Of a DNA stretch of 64,000 bases, positions 1 through 12,426 are shown piece by piece. The notes below the pieces were generated by a model. It was not told where the DNA came from, ran no database searches, and was given only the letters and a program-made list of their open reading frames with translations. Position numbers and translations under genes: made by a program. Numbering within the stretch: position 1 is the first letter of the stretch; each line of letters starts with the position of its first letter. Source of the stretch: Parietaria judaica (taxonomy: Eukaryota > Streptophyta > Magnoliopsida > Rosales > Urticaceae); the NCBI GenBank assembly GCA_954871525.1, contig OX940862.1, forward strand, positions 10,932,501 through 10,996,500. Direction: 5' to 3'.

Positions 1-172
1 TTCGTAAATCTGAAAGATCCGAACTTGTATATATTCTCGCGGAATATTATCCTTTAAATTATAAGTTTCTGCTGTTTTTGCTGGATTGAAACTGTAAAAA
101 GTTTCTGAATGAGTTATTTAATTTCCAGTCACACAAGTAATATAATAGAAGGTTTTTTAATTTTTTCTTTAG

Positions 173-2690
173 GCATCTTCTGCGCCTGATAATATTGACG
201 GAAAAACGTCTGAGACTTACAGCAATAACATGACAGAAGCTATGGGTGCAGGTAACAATAGTTTCATAGTCTTTCAGTCTACTGTTTGTCGGATTTTTCA
301 TATATAACATTCTGTTATTTTGTATATATCGAATGCAGTTTTGACCTATAAACACGAAAACGGAATAAATTGGAACTTCATTCGTGAAGATTTGATTGTC
401 GGATCATGCCTACAGGTGCTCATTGTTTCAGAAATTTACTTTTATCGGACTTTCAAAAGGAACTGCCTGATATTTTTCCCGAAATTGCAGACACCGGCCG
501 ATGTTGACAAGCTTCGTGAGATCGGAGTGAAAACTATATATTGCCTGCAACAAGATCCAGATCTGGAGTATCCTATAAGCAATCTTGTTAATTATTCATA
601 TCTATTTAATTTTTTTTCTGTCATAACAAACAATTTTATGTGGATCCTTTACTGTGAGTTTTAGATATTTTGGAGTGGACATTGGAGCAATCCAAAGATA
701 TGCAGAGAAATGCGATGACATTGAACACTTGCGAGCGGAGATAAGGTCAAAGTTTGTCAATGAAATTGTATATAATTTCGTGGAAAACCCAGCAGGAGGG
801 AAATTAATTAAGTAGAAAACTCGAAACAAGGGTAAGTAATAAGTCTTTAGAGAAAGGATAAAAAAAAGTACTCTTTTATTCTAATGACAGAAGACTATAT
901 ATACACGCATTTAGATGTATAGATAGGCTAGGAAATCATTAGCTTTACAGTTGATCACCATAAGTATGTCGCTTAACTATGAACAGAGTATGACATGATT
1001 TAATTTCATTCAAGCTCGGGTTTGAATTTCGAATCACTAAGCTATGATATAGTTATAGTTAGTCTGAATTTTGATTTAGCAGGGACTTTGACATGCACGA
1101 TTTACGAGTTAGACTACCAGCTGTGATCAGCAAATTAGACAAGGCCATAGGGAGAAACGGAGGCGTGACTTACATACACTGTACTGCTGGATTAGGAAGA
1201 GCTCCTGCTGTTGCGGTATCTTGTCCTCTTGTGTCTTTTAATCGTCTTTAAAATTTGCGTACCATCTGAGCCAAGTTTCGCGTGTTCAATTAGTAATAAT
1301 TACGCTGGTATTTCAGTTGGCATATATGTTCTGGGTTAGCGGCTATCGTCTGAGCGAAGCGCATAGCATGATTCTGGTACATTTTTTTTTTCTCAAATGC
1401 TCGCACTGATGCAAGTACGGCTCTTTTAGTATAAAAACCATTGGAACAAATCTGAGTTTCTAATCGTATGAAAATGAGGACTAAAATCTTCAATTTCATG
1501 ATCAAAATCAACTTATCATTTAGTAGTATCTACATTGAAAAGCGAAAATTTGTTGTTTGAATACTTCAGCTACGAACGACGTGCTAAGTTCTAGATCCTC
1601 ATTGCTATTTGCTAATATATATTGACTGTTTTACATATATGTATGTATATATGTATCTGTATAATAAATAAACGGTGTGTCTGTGTGTCAGTACATAATA
1701 TTCTTCCACTGCAAATACTTTAAGTAAACGTGTTGATTCTGCGGTTTACTATTATCAGAGTAAGCGAGCCTGCTTTCCAAAGGTTGATGCCATAAAAGCC
1801 GCAACTGCGGATATCGTGAGTCCCTCTTGTCCTCTCTATACTTTTACGTAAATTATTCAAAATCCCGGAATTACAGTGTTATTTTCGTCTTCACAACCTC
1901 AACAATCTGCTGATTCCAAGCTCATACTCTTTCTCATTGTAGCTCATTGGGATGAAAAAGGAGACCGTTAAATTGACCTGGAAAGACACCGGCTGCTCTT
2001 CCGTGGCGGTAGCCGGACTCGACGTAGGATGTGGTCAGGTAATTATCTTTCATTAAAATTGAATTAATGAAATAGACGAGTGTTTAACATATTTGTCCTC
2101 ACTAATTTCAGAGTATACCACTGCAATTGGATGGTACACGTGGCATCTGGATTGCTAAGAGGGAACTCCTGGTACATTGACCTCCTCTTTCTAATTTATT
2201 GATTTGAATTAGCATCTTTGTGCTGAGCAGCCTTGGCCGAACAGGAAGGACGGTATGAGTATAAGTACGTGGTCGATGGTGACTGGGTGTGCAGCGAGGA
2301 CAAGCCTATGACGCAGCCCAACAAGGACGGACATGTCAACAACTACGTCGACGTAAGTTTTTTTAATGAATTCGGGTCCGTCACGAGCATCGGAAATTTT
2401 CCCTTTCACCATCAACTAAAAAATAATTTAAGCACTTTCACTACAATAATTTAACATTAGTACTTAATTGCACCAAATTCAGTAACTCAAGTACTTTCAA
2501 TGATACATGAAAATCTGGAGAATTTTACAAATCTTTGCTCCGGCGTGTTCATTGCGTGCAGGTCGTTGACGTGGACGATATTGAGAGGGCGTCCATACGA
2601 AGGAGGATGTTCGACGATGACGTGGACCTTTTACCGGAAGAAAGGCGGACTATAAAGCAATTCTTGCAATCTTATCATCCCGAAAATTGA
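173..2690 (+). CDS. SEX4: Phosphoglucan phosphatase SEX4/DSP4 (3' part, 5' end outside window)
   Basis: This gene encodes a chloroplast dual-specificity phosphatase that removes phosphate from glucans during night-time starch breakdown; that role comes from the Arabidopsis SEX4 family. I read the exons as 173-251, 339-415, 491-567, 665-745, 1083-1215, 1317-1376, 1759-1815, 1943-2038, 2112-2171, 2245-2352 and 2562-2690. All joins keep phase and give 318 residues. The DSP domain carries the CX5R active site [11 protein letters not shown] in the exon ending at 1215. A carbohydrate-binding CBM48-like C-terminal domain follows, with [23 protein letters not shown] and [10 protein letters not shown]. 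The C-terminal tail [13 protein letters not shown] also matches SEX4. Arabidopsis SEX4 has about 379 residues, so roughly 60 are missing here, mainly the transit peptide and N-terminus upstream of base 173. The acceptor chosen at 2244 is the one that restores [11 protein letters not shown]. Confidence 0.93.
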
Positions 2691-4375
2691 TCATCATCAC
2701 TGGTACCAATACCGAAACATAATATTATATTCACAATATAGGCTTATGAAAAATGATTCTGTAAATACCATTACATAATAATGCTTTTTCTCGAAAAGAA
2801 AAAGAATAAACTCGGGTTTATTCATCTTATGATTCCTTAGAAATGTGGCAATTTGTAATGACGATTTCGATTGAGGTTAGTAACAAAGTTACATGTTTTA
2901 GTCAAGGATTTATTGGTAAAACGTAACGTCGGTCTCTAATTCAAGAGTTAGAATGGGAAAACTCGAAGACGTTATTAATCAAATATCGCGTTTTATATCA
3001 ATCAAATAGGAGTGTACATCCATAATATATTCATGCATTAACTTAATTTAATTTTGGGCACATTTGTTTCTTATTTGAAAACCGACGTATTATTTCTTAC
3101 ACATTAACATAATATCAGCTGCTTAATCGAAAGTATTTTTATCAATTAATTGTCAAATAGATTCAATATAATAAATTACACGACTATTAAGAAAAAATCA
3201 AATATCCCAAGTTATTAAATTTTATTTTGATAAATTAATAATCTCATTAATATAATATAATTATCTGGTCACAACAATTATGGAATTGAGCGTGTATCTT
3301 GCACACATAAACTAATATTTTTCATATAAATTTATAGGTGTAACTTGTAAGTGTAACAATCGCAATCCAGCTTTCTGCAGATAAAAGAATCGTGTTATTT
3401 TTGTAAAATTTGCAACTCAACCCTGTAGTTCTCATCGAAATTCCAAATCAACCCCTCAGTCTTGATTCCTGGCTCCACAAATAGTAACAAGGCTAATTTT
3501 CGAAGAAAAAAGAAGAAGCAAGTATTGTTGTTAAGAAAATCAAAATTCAAGGGGGCACAGTGCACCAAAAACGTTTACGAGGGACATTCATCCTAATTAC
3601 TCTAAAAATTTAGTAGAGCACTAATATATGCTCTTTTTTTCTTTACAAGCCATTAATTAATTAAGTGACATAAGTACTTGTAAATTAATATTTTTAGAGC
3701 ATTAATTCTTGTTATCTGTATTTCACTGATTAAACATCTAATGTGGCCATTTATTTGGCAACTTTTAGTTTGCTTAAATATTCAAATTTAGTACACCTAA
3801 CACAAAATATTTCGTAACTTTGAATACTCAACTCGTGACAAACACAGAACGAGATATATTTGCCCTATAACATTATCTTATAAATAATAATATGATATAT
3901 GCAGTATTAATTTATCGACATAAATTTTAATAATATTAGTTAGAGTTGAGATTATATAAAAATATTTTTAATTGATGTTATTATTATTATTATTTTAGAA
4001 AATTGTTGTATTAATTTAGCTGTAATTTTCAATAATTACAAACTTTGTTTAATGGTCAAACTCAGCACACGAGAGACACATCTATCATACTGTTGAATAC
4101 TTAGCTCGTGATAAACAACTAATTAAATTATATCGTCTCATATTAATATTTTTAAAGGTACTTATACCGCAAATATCTCTTAATAATATTAATATTATTA
4201 TGAAATAAATAAAATAAAGTGAGGCCTGAGAGTGTTCCCACTTCCCAAACCATTCGCAACGAAGGAGATCGTCGGTGTCTCTCTCTCACTCTTCACTCTC
4301 CAACAATGGCGCCACTCTCTCTCCCATGAGAGACAAACCTCTCTCTCTTCTCTCTGCTCTCGCCGGAACCCAACC
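2691..4375. other. AT-rich intergenic region and upstream region of the glycosyltransferase gene
   Basis: This stretch holds the 3' UTR of the phosphatase gene (AATAAA-like signals near 2805) and about 1.3 kb of AT-rich DNA in which I recognise no gene. The last 150 bases are pyrimidine-rich with repeated CTCTCT, typical of a plant core promoter and 5' UTR, and lead into the ATG at 4376. An upstream in-frame GTG at 4232 is not a plausible start. Confidence 0.6.
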
Positions 4376-7300
4376 ATGGGCCGAACCTCGCTCCCTTCTC
4401 CCGACACCTCCTTCGACGCCAATGGCGCCTCCGCCGATCTCGGCTTCCCCTCGATCCGCGACCGCCTCCGCTTCAAGCGAAACCCTAACCCTACCTCCGC
4501 GCCCACCCACGACCCCGACCCGCGGGACCGCGCCGGCAAGGCGCGCGGCGGCCGATCGCAGAGGCTCGCGCGCCGGGGGCTCCAGCTGTGGCCGTCGGCC
4601 GCGGCGAAGGGGAATAAGCGGTTCTACCTGGCGGTGATCTCGGCCGTGTTCCTGTTCGCCATGGCGTCGATGGTGCTGCAGAGCTCGATCGCGTCGGTGT
4701 TCAGGCAGGGGGGCGATCGTGGAGGTAGGCTGTCGAGGCAGGGGCTGAAGTTCGGGACGACGCTGAGGTTCGTCCCCGGGAGGATCGCGAGGCGGTTCTC
4801 CGAGGGGAACGGGCTTGATCGGTGGCGGGACGAGCAGCGTATCGCTGTACGGAAGCCGAGGATTGCTTTGGTAAGTGTACTCTTTGACAAAATTTGAACT
4901 GTACGTTACGTAAATTGGGATAGTATAGTTCATTATGGGTGCTAATCGATGTGTGGGAAGGGTTTGGTGTAGATTTTGGTAATGTTGGTGGAGATTGTGG
5001 CAATGTGAGTGACTTGAATGAAGAAAACTGGGTCTGCACACTTGAAGAAGTGATCTTTGTTTGGGCTTGTGAATCAATAGGATTTTTCTAGGTGTTCTAG
5101 GCCTGAGATTTAGCTTCATATCTTTACACATCGGATTAATTTTCTATGTTATCAGACTTATTGAACTGAATTCGTCTCGGTTTATGGATTTCAGGTCTTA
5201 GGAAACATGAAGAAGAACCCACAATCTTTGTTGCTATTTACAGTCGTAAAGAATGTACGAGACCTTGGCTATGATTTTGAGGTAAGTTCTTGGTTAATTT
5301 TAGTTTTTAGTGCATGCATGTCTTCATTTATGTTATTGGAGGGTCAAATTATTGCCCATGAGAAGAAGAAAAAAGGCCGAAGTAGTTCATAACGTTGTGT
5401 TATGTGCCAAGATCGACACTCTCGGAATCAAGAACACGATTGAACACACAAGGCCAACCTTCACAAACCCGAATCCCCTCTTTGAGAGACTCAAGTTTGT
5501 GATTGGTTTATTGGCTACCTTTCTCATTACATGAACTCCCTTTATATAGGGAAAGAGCTTACAACCTAATGGACTCAATTAACGACATTGACTTGACTCG
5601 ACTCGACTAACTCCTAAACAACGCTTAACAACAACTAAAAGACAAGACCTATTTATGCTCGGGTTACATCACGTTGATAATTTGATGCTGAAGTCCCAAT
5701 ACTCAATGATGTGCATTTTCTTGTCGACGATTCTTTCGGAATATGGTTAAAAAGTTATGTGAATTCTGGGATTTATAAGCTTGTGAATATCGTAAAACTT
5801 GTTTGACAGATTTTTGCTGTGGAGAATGGAAACGCACGTATAATGTGGGAGCAAATTGATGACCGGATTTCAATTTTAAGTTCACGGAATCCCAGCCGTA
5901 TAGATTGGTCAATGTACGCTTGCTTCTTCCGTTTATTTATATGAAGTGCTTTGCCTTAGTTTCCTTACTCTTTTGCAAATTGATTGTGTCCAATTATTTT
6001 TAACTTTGCTTTGTCTGATGATTGAAAACGTTGTTCGTCTGCAGCTTTGAAGGGGTTATAGTTGAATCTCTTGAAGCAAAAGAGGCAATTTCAAGGTTAG
6101 TTATTTGATTGAAAACACACCAAATTTTAGGTTGAAAAAAGTTTTTTCTTGATTTACTGGCTGATTCGATGTTCATTTATTTTGTGAGTTATTTAGGAAA
6201 GATAAGTTTATCTGCTATCTTGTTATATTGATAGCTCAATAGCAATTCATAGACCATCATTATATATATTTTTAATTTTATTTTTTAATTTACACTGAAA
6301 GCTAGGTGATCATTACCACTGATCTATGGTAAATGTGATATTGTCGAAAATATATATTAATCAGTGAATATTATATATTTCAGCCTTATGTCATTACCAC
6401 TGATCTATGATATATGTGTTATCCTCGAAATAAGATATTAATCAGTGAATATTTATATTATATATTTCAGCCTTATGCAAGAACCTTTTTGTTCAATACC
6501 ATTGATATGGATCATTCAAGACGATACTCTTGCAAAACGTCTTCCTCTTTATGAGGACATGGGCTGGGACCACCTTCTTTCTCATTGGAAAAGCACTTTC
6601 AGCCGAGCTAATACTATCGTCTTTCCTGATTTCAGTCTGCCGGTAGATTTTATTTCTTATTTAATTTAAATTTGTTTCTGTAATTGTTCTAGTCGTCTAA
6701 ATTAATAAACTCTCAAAAATTATATTTGTTTCTGTACCAGATGCTATACGGTATGCTTGACTCTGGAAACTTCTTGGTCATTCCTGGGTCGCCGATTGAT
6801 GTTTGGGCTGCAGAAACCTATGCCAAAAGTCACTCTAAAATTCAGTTAAGAGAGAAGTACGGGTTCGGTGACGATGACTTATTAGTTCTTGTTATTGGAA
6901 GTTCAACCTTTTACAATGAGCTGTCATGGGATTATGCTGTCGCAATGCATACTGTCGGACCTTTGCTGATAAAATATGCTACGAGGAAAGATCAAGGAGG
7001 GTCGTTTAAATTCGTTTTCTTGTGCGGAAACTCCACCGATGGATATAATGATGTTTTAAAGGTATAAAGTATTCAAATATACTTACACATGGTCATGTTT
7101 TGGCTCACTATACTGATTTTTGTGTGATTAATTATCTAGATTGCAGAAAAGTAATAATTAAAAAATCTTCTGATTTCCGAATCATTGATATCTTACATCG
7201 TATGTAGGAAGTTGCTTCACATTTAGGACTACAAGACGATTCTTTGAGGCATTATGGTTTGAACGATGATGTGAAGAGTGTATTATTAATGGCTGACATC

Positions 7301-10300
7301 GTTCTATATGATCCGTCCCAAGATGTTCAAAGTTTTCCTTCATTACTTGTTCAAGCTATGACGTTTGAAATAACGGTTATAGCTCCTGAATTCCCAGTCT
7401 TGAAGAAATATGTGAGTATACTTCATTCCCGCTCATTTGTATCCCTAATTGCTGTACTATAATATTCATTTTCCTTACTAAGCGTTTGTGAATTTCAGGC
7501 AGTTGACGGGGTCCACATGATTTTCTTTCCAAAACAAAATCCCGATGCTTTAGTGAAGGCTTTCTCTCTCCTCGTTAGTGATGGAAAGCTTTCGAGATTC
7601 GCTCAGACAGTTGCTTCCTCTGGGAGACGGCTTGCGAAGAACGTGATGGCATCAGAATGCGTATCCGGGTATGCAGGACTTCTGGAGAACGTTGTCAATT
7701 TTCCTTCTGAAGCTTCGCTGCCGGGTCCCATTTCTAAGCTTAATCTAGGGTCTTGGGAGTGGAATCTGATCCAGAATCAAATAGTGTTGTCAAATGTGGC
7801 AGAAAGTGGAACAAGTATTAGAAACTCAGATGTTGTCTACACCCTTGAAGAAGAATTCAAAGATTATGCTGATTCAAAAAATGTCTCTGAGGATGGAACC
7901 CGAATTCTGGAAGACGATGCCCCGAGTCAACAAGATTGGGATGTTTTGGAGGAAATTGAAAATTCTGAAGAATACGAGAGGGTAGAAACAGAGGAGGTAT
8001 GTTGCTCTGTTTATTGAGCAATAGAATGAGAATTCTATGAATAATTATTCCATATGCTAAATGCGTTCGATAAAAACTCATTCCTAATAATATCTGTAAT
8101 CTAGGAAAATAATATTTCTAATAATTACATAATAATAATAGGCTTATTTTCTACAAATTGTTAGTTGTGTTTTTCTTACCTTTTCTTTCTTCGGTTTTAT
8201 GTTATATATGGAATTTGGAACCGTAGCTCGAAGAAAGGATGGAAAGAAACTTGGATGGATGGGATGAAGTGTACCGAAATGCTAGGAAATCCGATAAACT
8301 TAAATTCGAGCCTAATGAGAGAGACGAAGGAGAGCTCGAGAGAACAGGCCAACCAGTTTGTATATACGAGATATACAGTGGAACTGCAGCATGGCCATTC
8401 TTGCACCATGGTTCTTTATACCGTGGACTCAGTCTCGTGAGTACATTTCACCATGTTTTTCATCTTATTTCTCTTTAAATATTTCCAGTCTAATAATCGG
8501 CACTAATGACCCTTCTAATACGCGTGGTCGCCCATTCTGACACTGCACTCATATGCACTTGAATATTTCCTCTCTTTTTTATTATAAATTATCTTACGTG
8601 GATATGGCAGTCAGCAGAAGCACGGAGATTGAGATCGGATGATGTGAATGCAGTTGGTCGTCTCCCCATTCTAAATGATACCTATTATCGTGACCTTCTC
8701 TGTGAAATTGGAGGAATGTTTTCAATTGCAAAAAAGATTGATAACATTCATGGAAGACCTTGGATCGGGTTTCAGTCATGGCATGCTGCCGGCAGAACGG
8801 TACTTATTTTTAGTTTTCTATTTTTGGCATCTAGGACAACGCCCTGAACTACTGAATTTAGTTCTGTTTCTTCTTGGTGTATGTAAGTTTATACTTTCTT
8901 GTAAACTTAATTTAGGTTAAAATCTCTTACAGACACAGAAGTGTGAACAACATATTTAATCTTTCTTTATTTTATTTTCATGTTATTTTGAGAATTCAGG
9001 TCTCGTTGTCAATGAGAGCTGAAAAAGTCTTGGAAGAAACAATACTAGAGAACACTAGAGGAGATGCGATGTATTTTTGGGCTCGTTTGAAAATGAATGG
9101 AGACGCGGGAACCGAGAATGCGCTTACGTTTTGGTCCATGTGTGACGTCTTGAACGGAGGGAACTGCAGGTTCTTTTTTTTTATTGCTTTTGCTTCTAAT
9201 TTGACGCAATATAATTATTTATTAGCAACATCAAGCATTATTTTCTTTCAAATTGTGTAATAATTGGAAACTGATTCAAACGCTGGAAAAAATATGTTTT
9301 TTGAGGATAAAAATGTCTTAATTGGTTAGTAGTTCTCTTACTTTTTTATTTTTAACTTTTTCTTAAGGGTATTTAGTTTTTTTTTAATTATTTGAAAACC
9401 GGCTGATGTAACAGATATCCACTGTGCGGGCTAAAAACCATAATAAAATTTTTTGTTACCGGATTTGGTACCAGTTTCACCACTAGATTATGCCTTTATG
9501 AAATTGTTTTTTGTTTTCAATGCATGCAGAACGGCTTTCGAAAAGGCATTCCGGAATATGTACGAGTTGCCCTCGAATATCTCGGCGCTTCCCCCAATGC
9601 CTGAAGACGGAGGTCTCTGGTCTGCATTGCACAGCTGGATTATGCCGACGCCTTCTTTCCTTGAATTTATCATGTTTGCCCGGTATGTTCAACTTCAAAC
9701 ACATCATCTTACGTTTCTTCACTAAATTTGGTTTGCGAAACATCATCGTTGAGATTTCGAAACTGAATCGCAGGATGTTCACCGATTCGCTTGATGCCGT
9801 GCACAGTGACACTACTTCTAGAGATATGTGCTTGTTCGGTTCATCTGAAATTGAGGTAAGCCACTGATATAGGAATAACGAAGTTATATAATCGGAAAAG
9901 TTTTTTACTTTCCGGGTCTTTTCCATCGAGCAGAGAAAGCATTGCTACTGTAGAATTCTGGAGATTCTCGTCAATGTTTGGGCTTATCACAGTGGACGGA
10001 AGATGGTGTACGTAAACCCGCACTCTGGTGTGCCGGAGGAGCAACACCCGGTGGAGCAGCGAATTGAGTTTATGCGGGCAAAGTACTTCAATGCCACTTT
10101 GTTGAAGAAAATGGACGAAGATCTCGCCGAAGCGGCCGACGACGGTGACCATCCGACCGACACGTGGCTGTGGCCTTTGACCGGCGAAGTGCACTGGCTT
10201 GGCATTTATGAGCGCGAGAGAGAACAACGCTACCGGTTCAAGATGGACAAGAAGAGAAAAACCAAGGAGAAGTTGCTCGAAAGGATGAAATTTGGGTACA

Positions 10301-10323
10301 AACAAAAAACACTCGGAAGTTAA
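4376..10323 (+). CDS. Type II membrane glycosyltransferase, GT4-like (At5g04480/At4g01210 family)
   Basis: I read fourteen exons: 4376-4870, 5195-5281, 5810-5913, 6045-6095, 6471-6642, 6741-7061, 7208-7411, 7499-7996, 8227-8436, 8611-8799, 9000-9169, 9530-9682, 9774-9855 and 9934-10323. The joins are in phase and give 1041 residues, close to the roughly 1030 I recall for the Arabidopsis relatives. A basic cytosolic N-terminus is followed by one hydrophobic segment at about residues 83-101 (FYLAVISAVFLFAMASMVL), which suggests a type II Golgi protein. The glycosyltransferase fold is read from IFEGVIVESLEAKEAI, PLIWIIQDDTLAKR, VLVIGSSTFYNELSWDYAV, ADIVLYDPSQDVQSFP and the late acidic-motif region APEFPVLKKY. 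The plant-specific C-terminal half contains WIGFQSWHAAGR, FWSMCDVLNGG and CYCRILEILVNVWAYHSGRK-like text (here HCYCRILEIL). Exon 1 is strikingly GC-rich compared with the rest. The donor and acceptor sugars are not known from sequence. Confidence 0.92.
6311..6477 (+). repeat. Tandem duplication containing a 3' splice site
   Basis: Two tandem copies of about 80 bp lie at 6311-6390 and 6392-6477, inside intron 4 of the glycosyltransferase gene. Each holds the branch-point-like text, ATATTTCAG and the first exon bases CCTTATG. Only the second acceptor (AG at 6469-6470) keeps the frame. Use of the first (AG at 6381-6382) would reach an in-frame stop before the second copy. Confidence 0.85.
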
Positions 10324-11189
10324 CATTCCGAACAATTAAACATTCGAGTTTTGTACAGATTCCTGAGACCTAAGGTTTCTCAGCTCGGGAATCCGGAAGC
10401 GGTTTGAGATTTTGGAACACAGATTTTCCCCTTCTCTTTCAAACATACACACGGTAATTAGGTCGGACCGAGAAGAAAAAAAAAAAAGACGAAGCTTTAG
10501 GGTTTATCAGCTCATTGGCAGAGGCTATACTAGTAGAAATTCTTTGGCTACTCACAAATTAGTGAGCGAGTAGAGTCGTGTATTCTTTTATTTGTACATT
10601 CTTTGGTTTATATTAATAAAAGCTAATCATACTATCTTCTTCAAACACTTATGTCCCAATTTTTTTTAGGGTACAAATTCTTGATATAATTTTTTTGGCA
10701 AAAGTGATAAGTTTTTTTACCAACTCTCTACTGTGACGTTTCATATAGCACGTAAAATTTGTGTTTAAATTTTTGCACTTGGCAGTCGCGCTACTCGTTG
10801 TTCTATCCGGACCAAGTTTGTGCTCTTTTTTCTTTTGTACGTTACGACTATTATAGGACTAATTTTTGTTGTCAATTCTTTAAAGTTCTAAAAGTTCATA
10901 CACGGTTAATATGGCAAAAACGTTTCTGACAAATCATATGTTCCCTCCCACATGAAGCTTCACTATACGAAGTCAACGAAAAAAAATGTAATTATTTACG
11001 TCGGAATTGAGAGTATTATTATCTTTTTGTAACATATGTCGCAAATATCTCTAGTGTCTTTGATTAAAGAATAAAACGACAGCGAACTATGTTGAAGGGA
11101 CTGCAAAATAGTATTGTCGTTTGTATGGAATAAAACGACAGAGAAGCTTGTTTGGAATTTGCAACACTTTCCCTCCCAAGAATCTAAAA
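10324..11189. other. 3' UTR and intergenic DNA
   Basis: This is the probable 3' UTR of the glycosyltransferase gene, with an AATAAA signal near 10614, followed by AT-rich intergenic DNA. I see no gene in it. Confidence 0.6.
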
Positions 11190-11198
11190 TAAATTTAT

Positions 11199-11879
11199 GA
11201 GAAATAGCATTAGATAGCTAAATTGAAATGTTTGATTAGTCAAATAGCCAACCTTTTATTTTTCTTTGTGAAATAGCCAAATAGTTATTTAATAACATAT
11301 TTTATACCTATAATACCCTTTTAACATATTAACGGTATTAACGTGGTTAATTTATTTTTTTTTTAAATATTTTTTTTGTTAAAATTTTAATCAAGGTTTT
11401 TTATTTTTAAACAAATTAACTACGTTAATACGTTTATTAATGTGTATTAACGGAGTTAATTTGTTTAAAAAATAAAAAATCGTGATTAAAATTTTAACAA
11501 AAAATTTATTTTTTTTTTAAAAAAATTTATTTATTTTATTTGAAATTTATTTATTTATTTTTAAACAAATTAACCACGTTAATACGTTAATAAACGTATT
11601 AATGTGTATTAACGGAGTTAATTTGTTTAAAAATAAAAAATCGTGATTAAAATTTTAACAAAAAATTTATTTTTTTTTTCAAAAAAAAAATAATTTTTTT
11701 TTTTAAAAAATAATTATTATTTTTAAACAAATTAACCACGTTAATACACGTTAATACAAGGGTAATCAGGTCTTTCGTGATTTATTAACATAGTTAATTG
11801 GCTATTTGACAATATTAGTAAAAACATTGGCTATTTGGCTAATTAGAGTTTGAAGTTTGGCTATTTGACTATTTACCCC
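11199..11879. mobile_element. Mutator-like MITE with internal tandem repeats (681 bp)
   Basis: The element is flanked by a perfect 9-bp duplication TAAATTTAT (11190-11198 and 11880-11888), the size expected for Mutator-like transposition. Its ends are imperfect inverted repeats: GAGAAATAG on the left against GGGGTAAATAG read inward from the right. Both continue into AGTCAAATAGCCAA. The interior (about 11340-11760) is made of repeats containing TTAACCACGTTAATACG and TAACGGAGTTAATTTG. It has no coding capacity and depends on a transposase elsewhere. It lies between the glycosyltransferase gene and the next gene's promoter. Confidence 0.85.
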
Positions 11880-12000
11880 TAAATTTATTACATCACCACC
11901 GCTAATAAAAACAGACCCAATGAAAATAAAAATAAAAATAAAAAGATGTGAAATTTATTACACCAAAATTCAATGTCGTTTGTCTGCTTCACCCAAGAGA

Positions 12001-12426
12001 GAGAGTAGTGCTCTAGCAGATTCAGCAGTAGGGTTTTAGCCAAAAACCCAGAAAGCCTAATCCTCTCGCTCGCTCCTTGAGCTTCAGGTACTCTAATGGC
12101 ATTGGCATCAAGTTCAGATTTTGCTTACTGGGTCATTCGCGTTGCTTCTGAATTGTCTTGTCTTTCTTCATTTTGATTGCTCACTTACTCTGATCTGTTC
12201 GAATCTCTGATGGGTCTTGAATCTTGATTCTGCTCTTCGGTTTGTTTGTCGGTCTATGGACTTCATGGCTTAACATTCAGATGTATCTTTTATTGAATTC
12301 GAGTTTAGATTTCTGTTCGGAACTAGCTCGAGGTCGTTTGTGCGTAATTTGGCTCTCTAACCGGCTTTTTGTTCCGAAGTTCAGGGGGAGGTTCGGAATC
12401 GAGAGGCGGTCGTCTTTCTCAAGGCG
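12001..12426 (+). promoter_or_regulatory. 5' UTR with intron, upstream of the At3g52170-like gene
   Basis: A likely 5' UTR exon ends at 12087 (CTTCAG before GTACTC). A 5' UTR intron runs from 12088 to 12384, and a second UTR exon starts at 12385 and leads to the ATG at 12427. Evidence is the splice-site text only, with a pyrimidine-rich 5' UTR (TCCTCTCGCTCGCTCC). Confidence 0.55.

Noticed and set aside
4286..5131. Long minus-strand open frame of 281 codons
   Set aside because: It is a shadow of the GC-rich first exon of the plus-strand glycosyltransferase gene and continues into its intron; its composition (Arg/Pro-rich) is that of an antisense frame.
5340..5700. Possible solo LTR in intron 2 of the glycosyltransferase gene
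   Set aside because: The text around TTTATATAGGGAAAGAGC recalls plant LTRs, but I could not find TG..CA ends with a 5-bp duplication.
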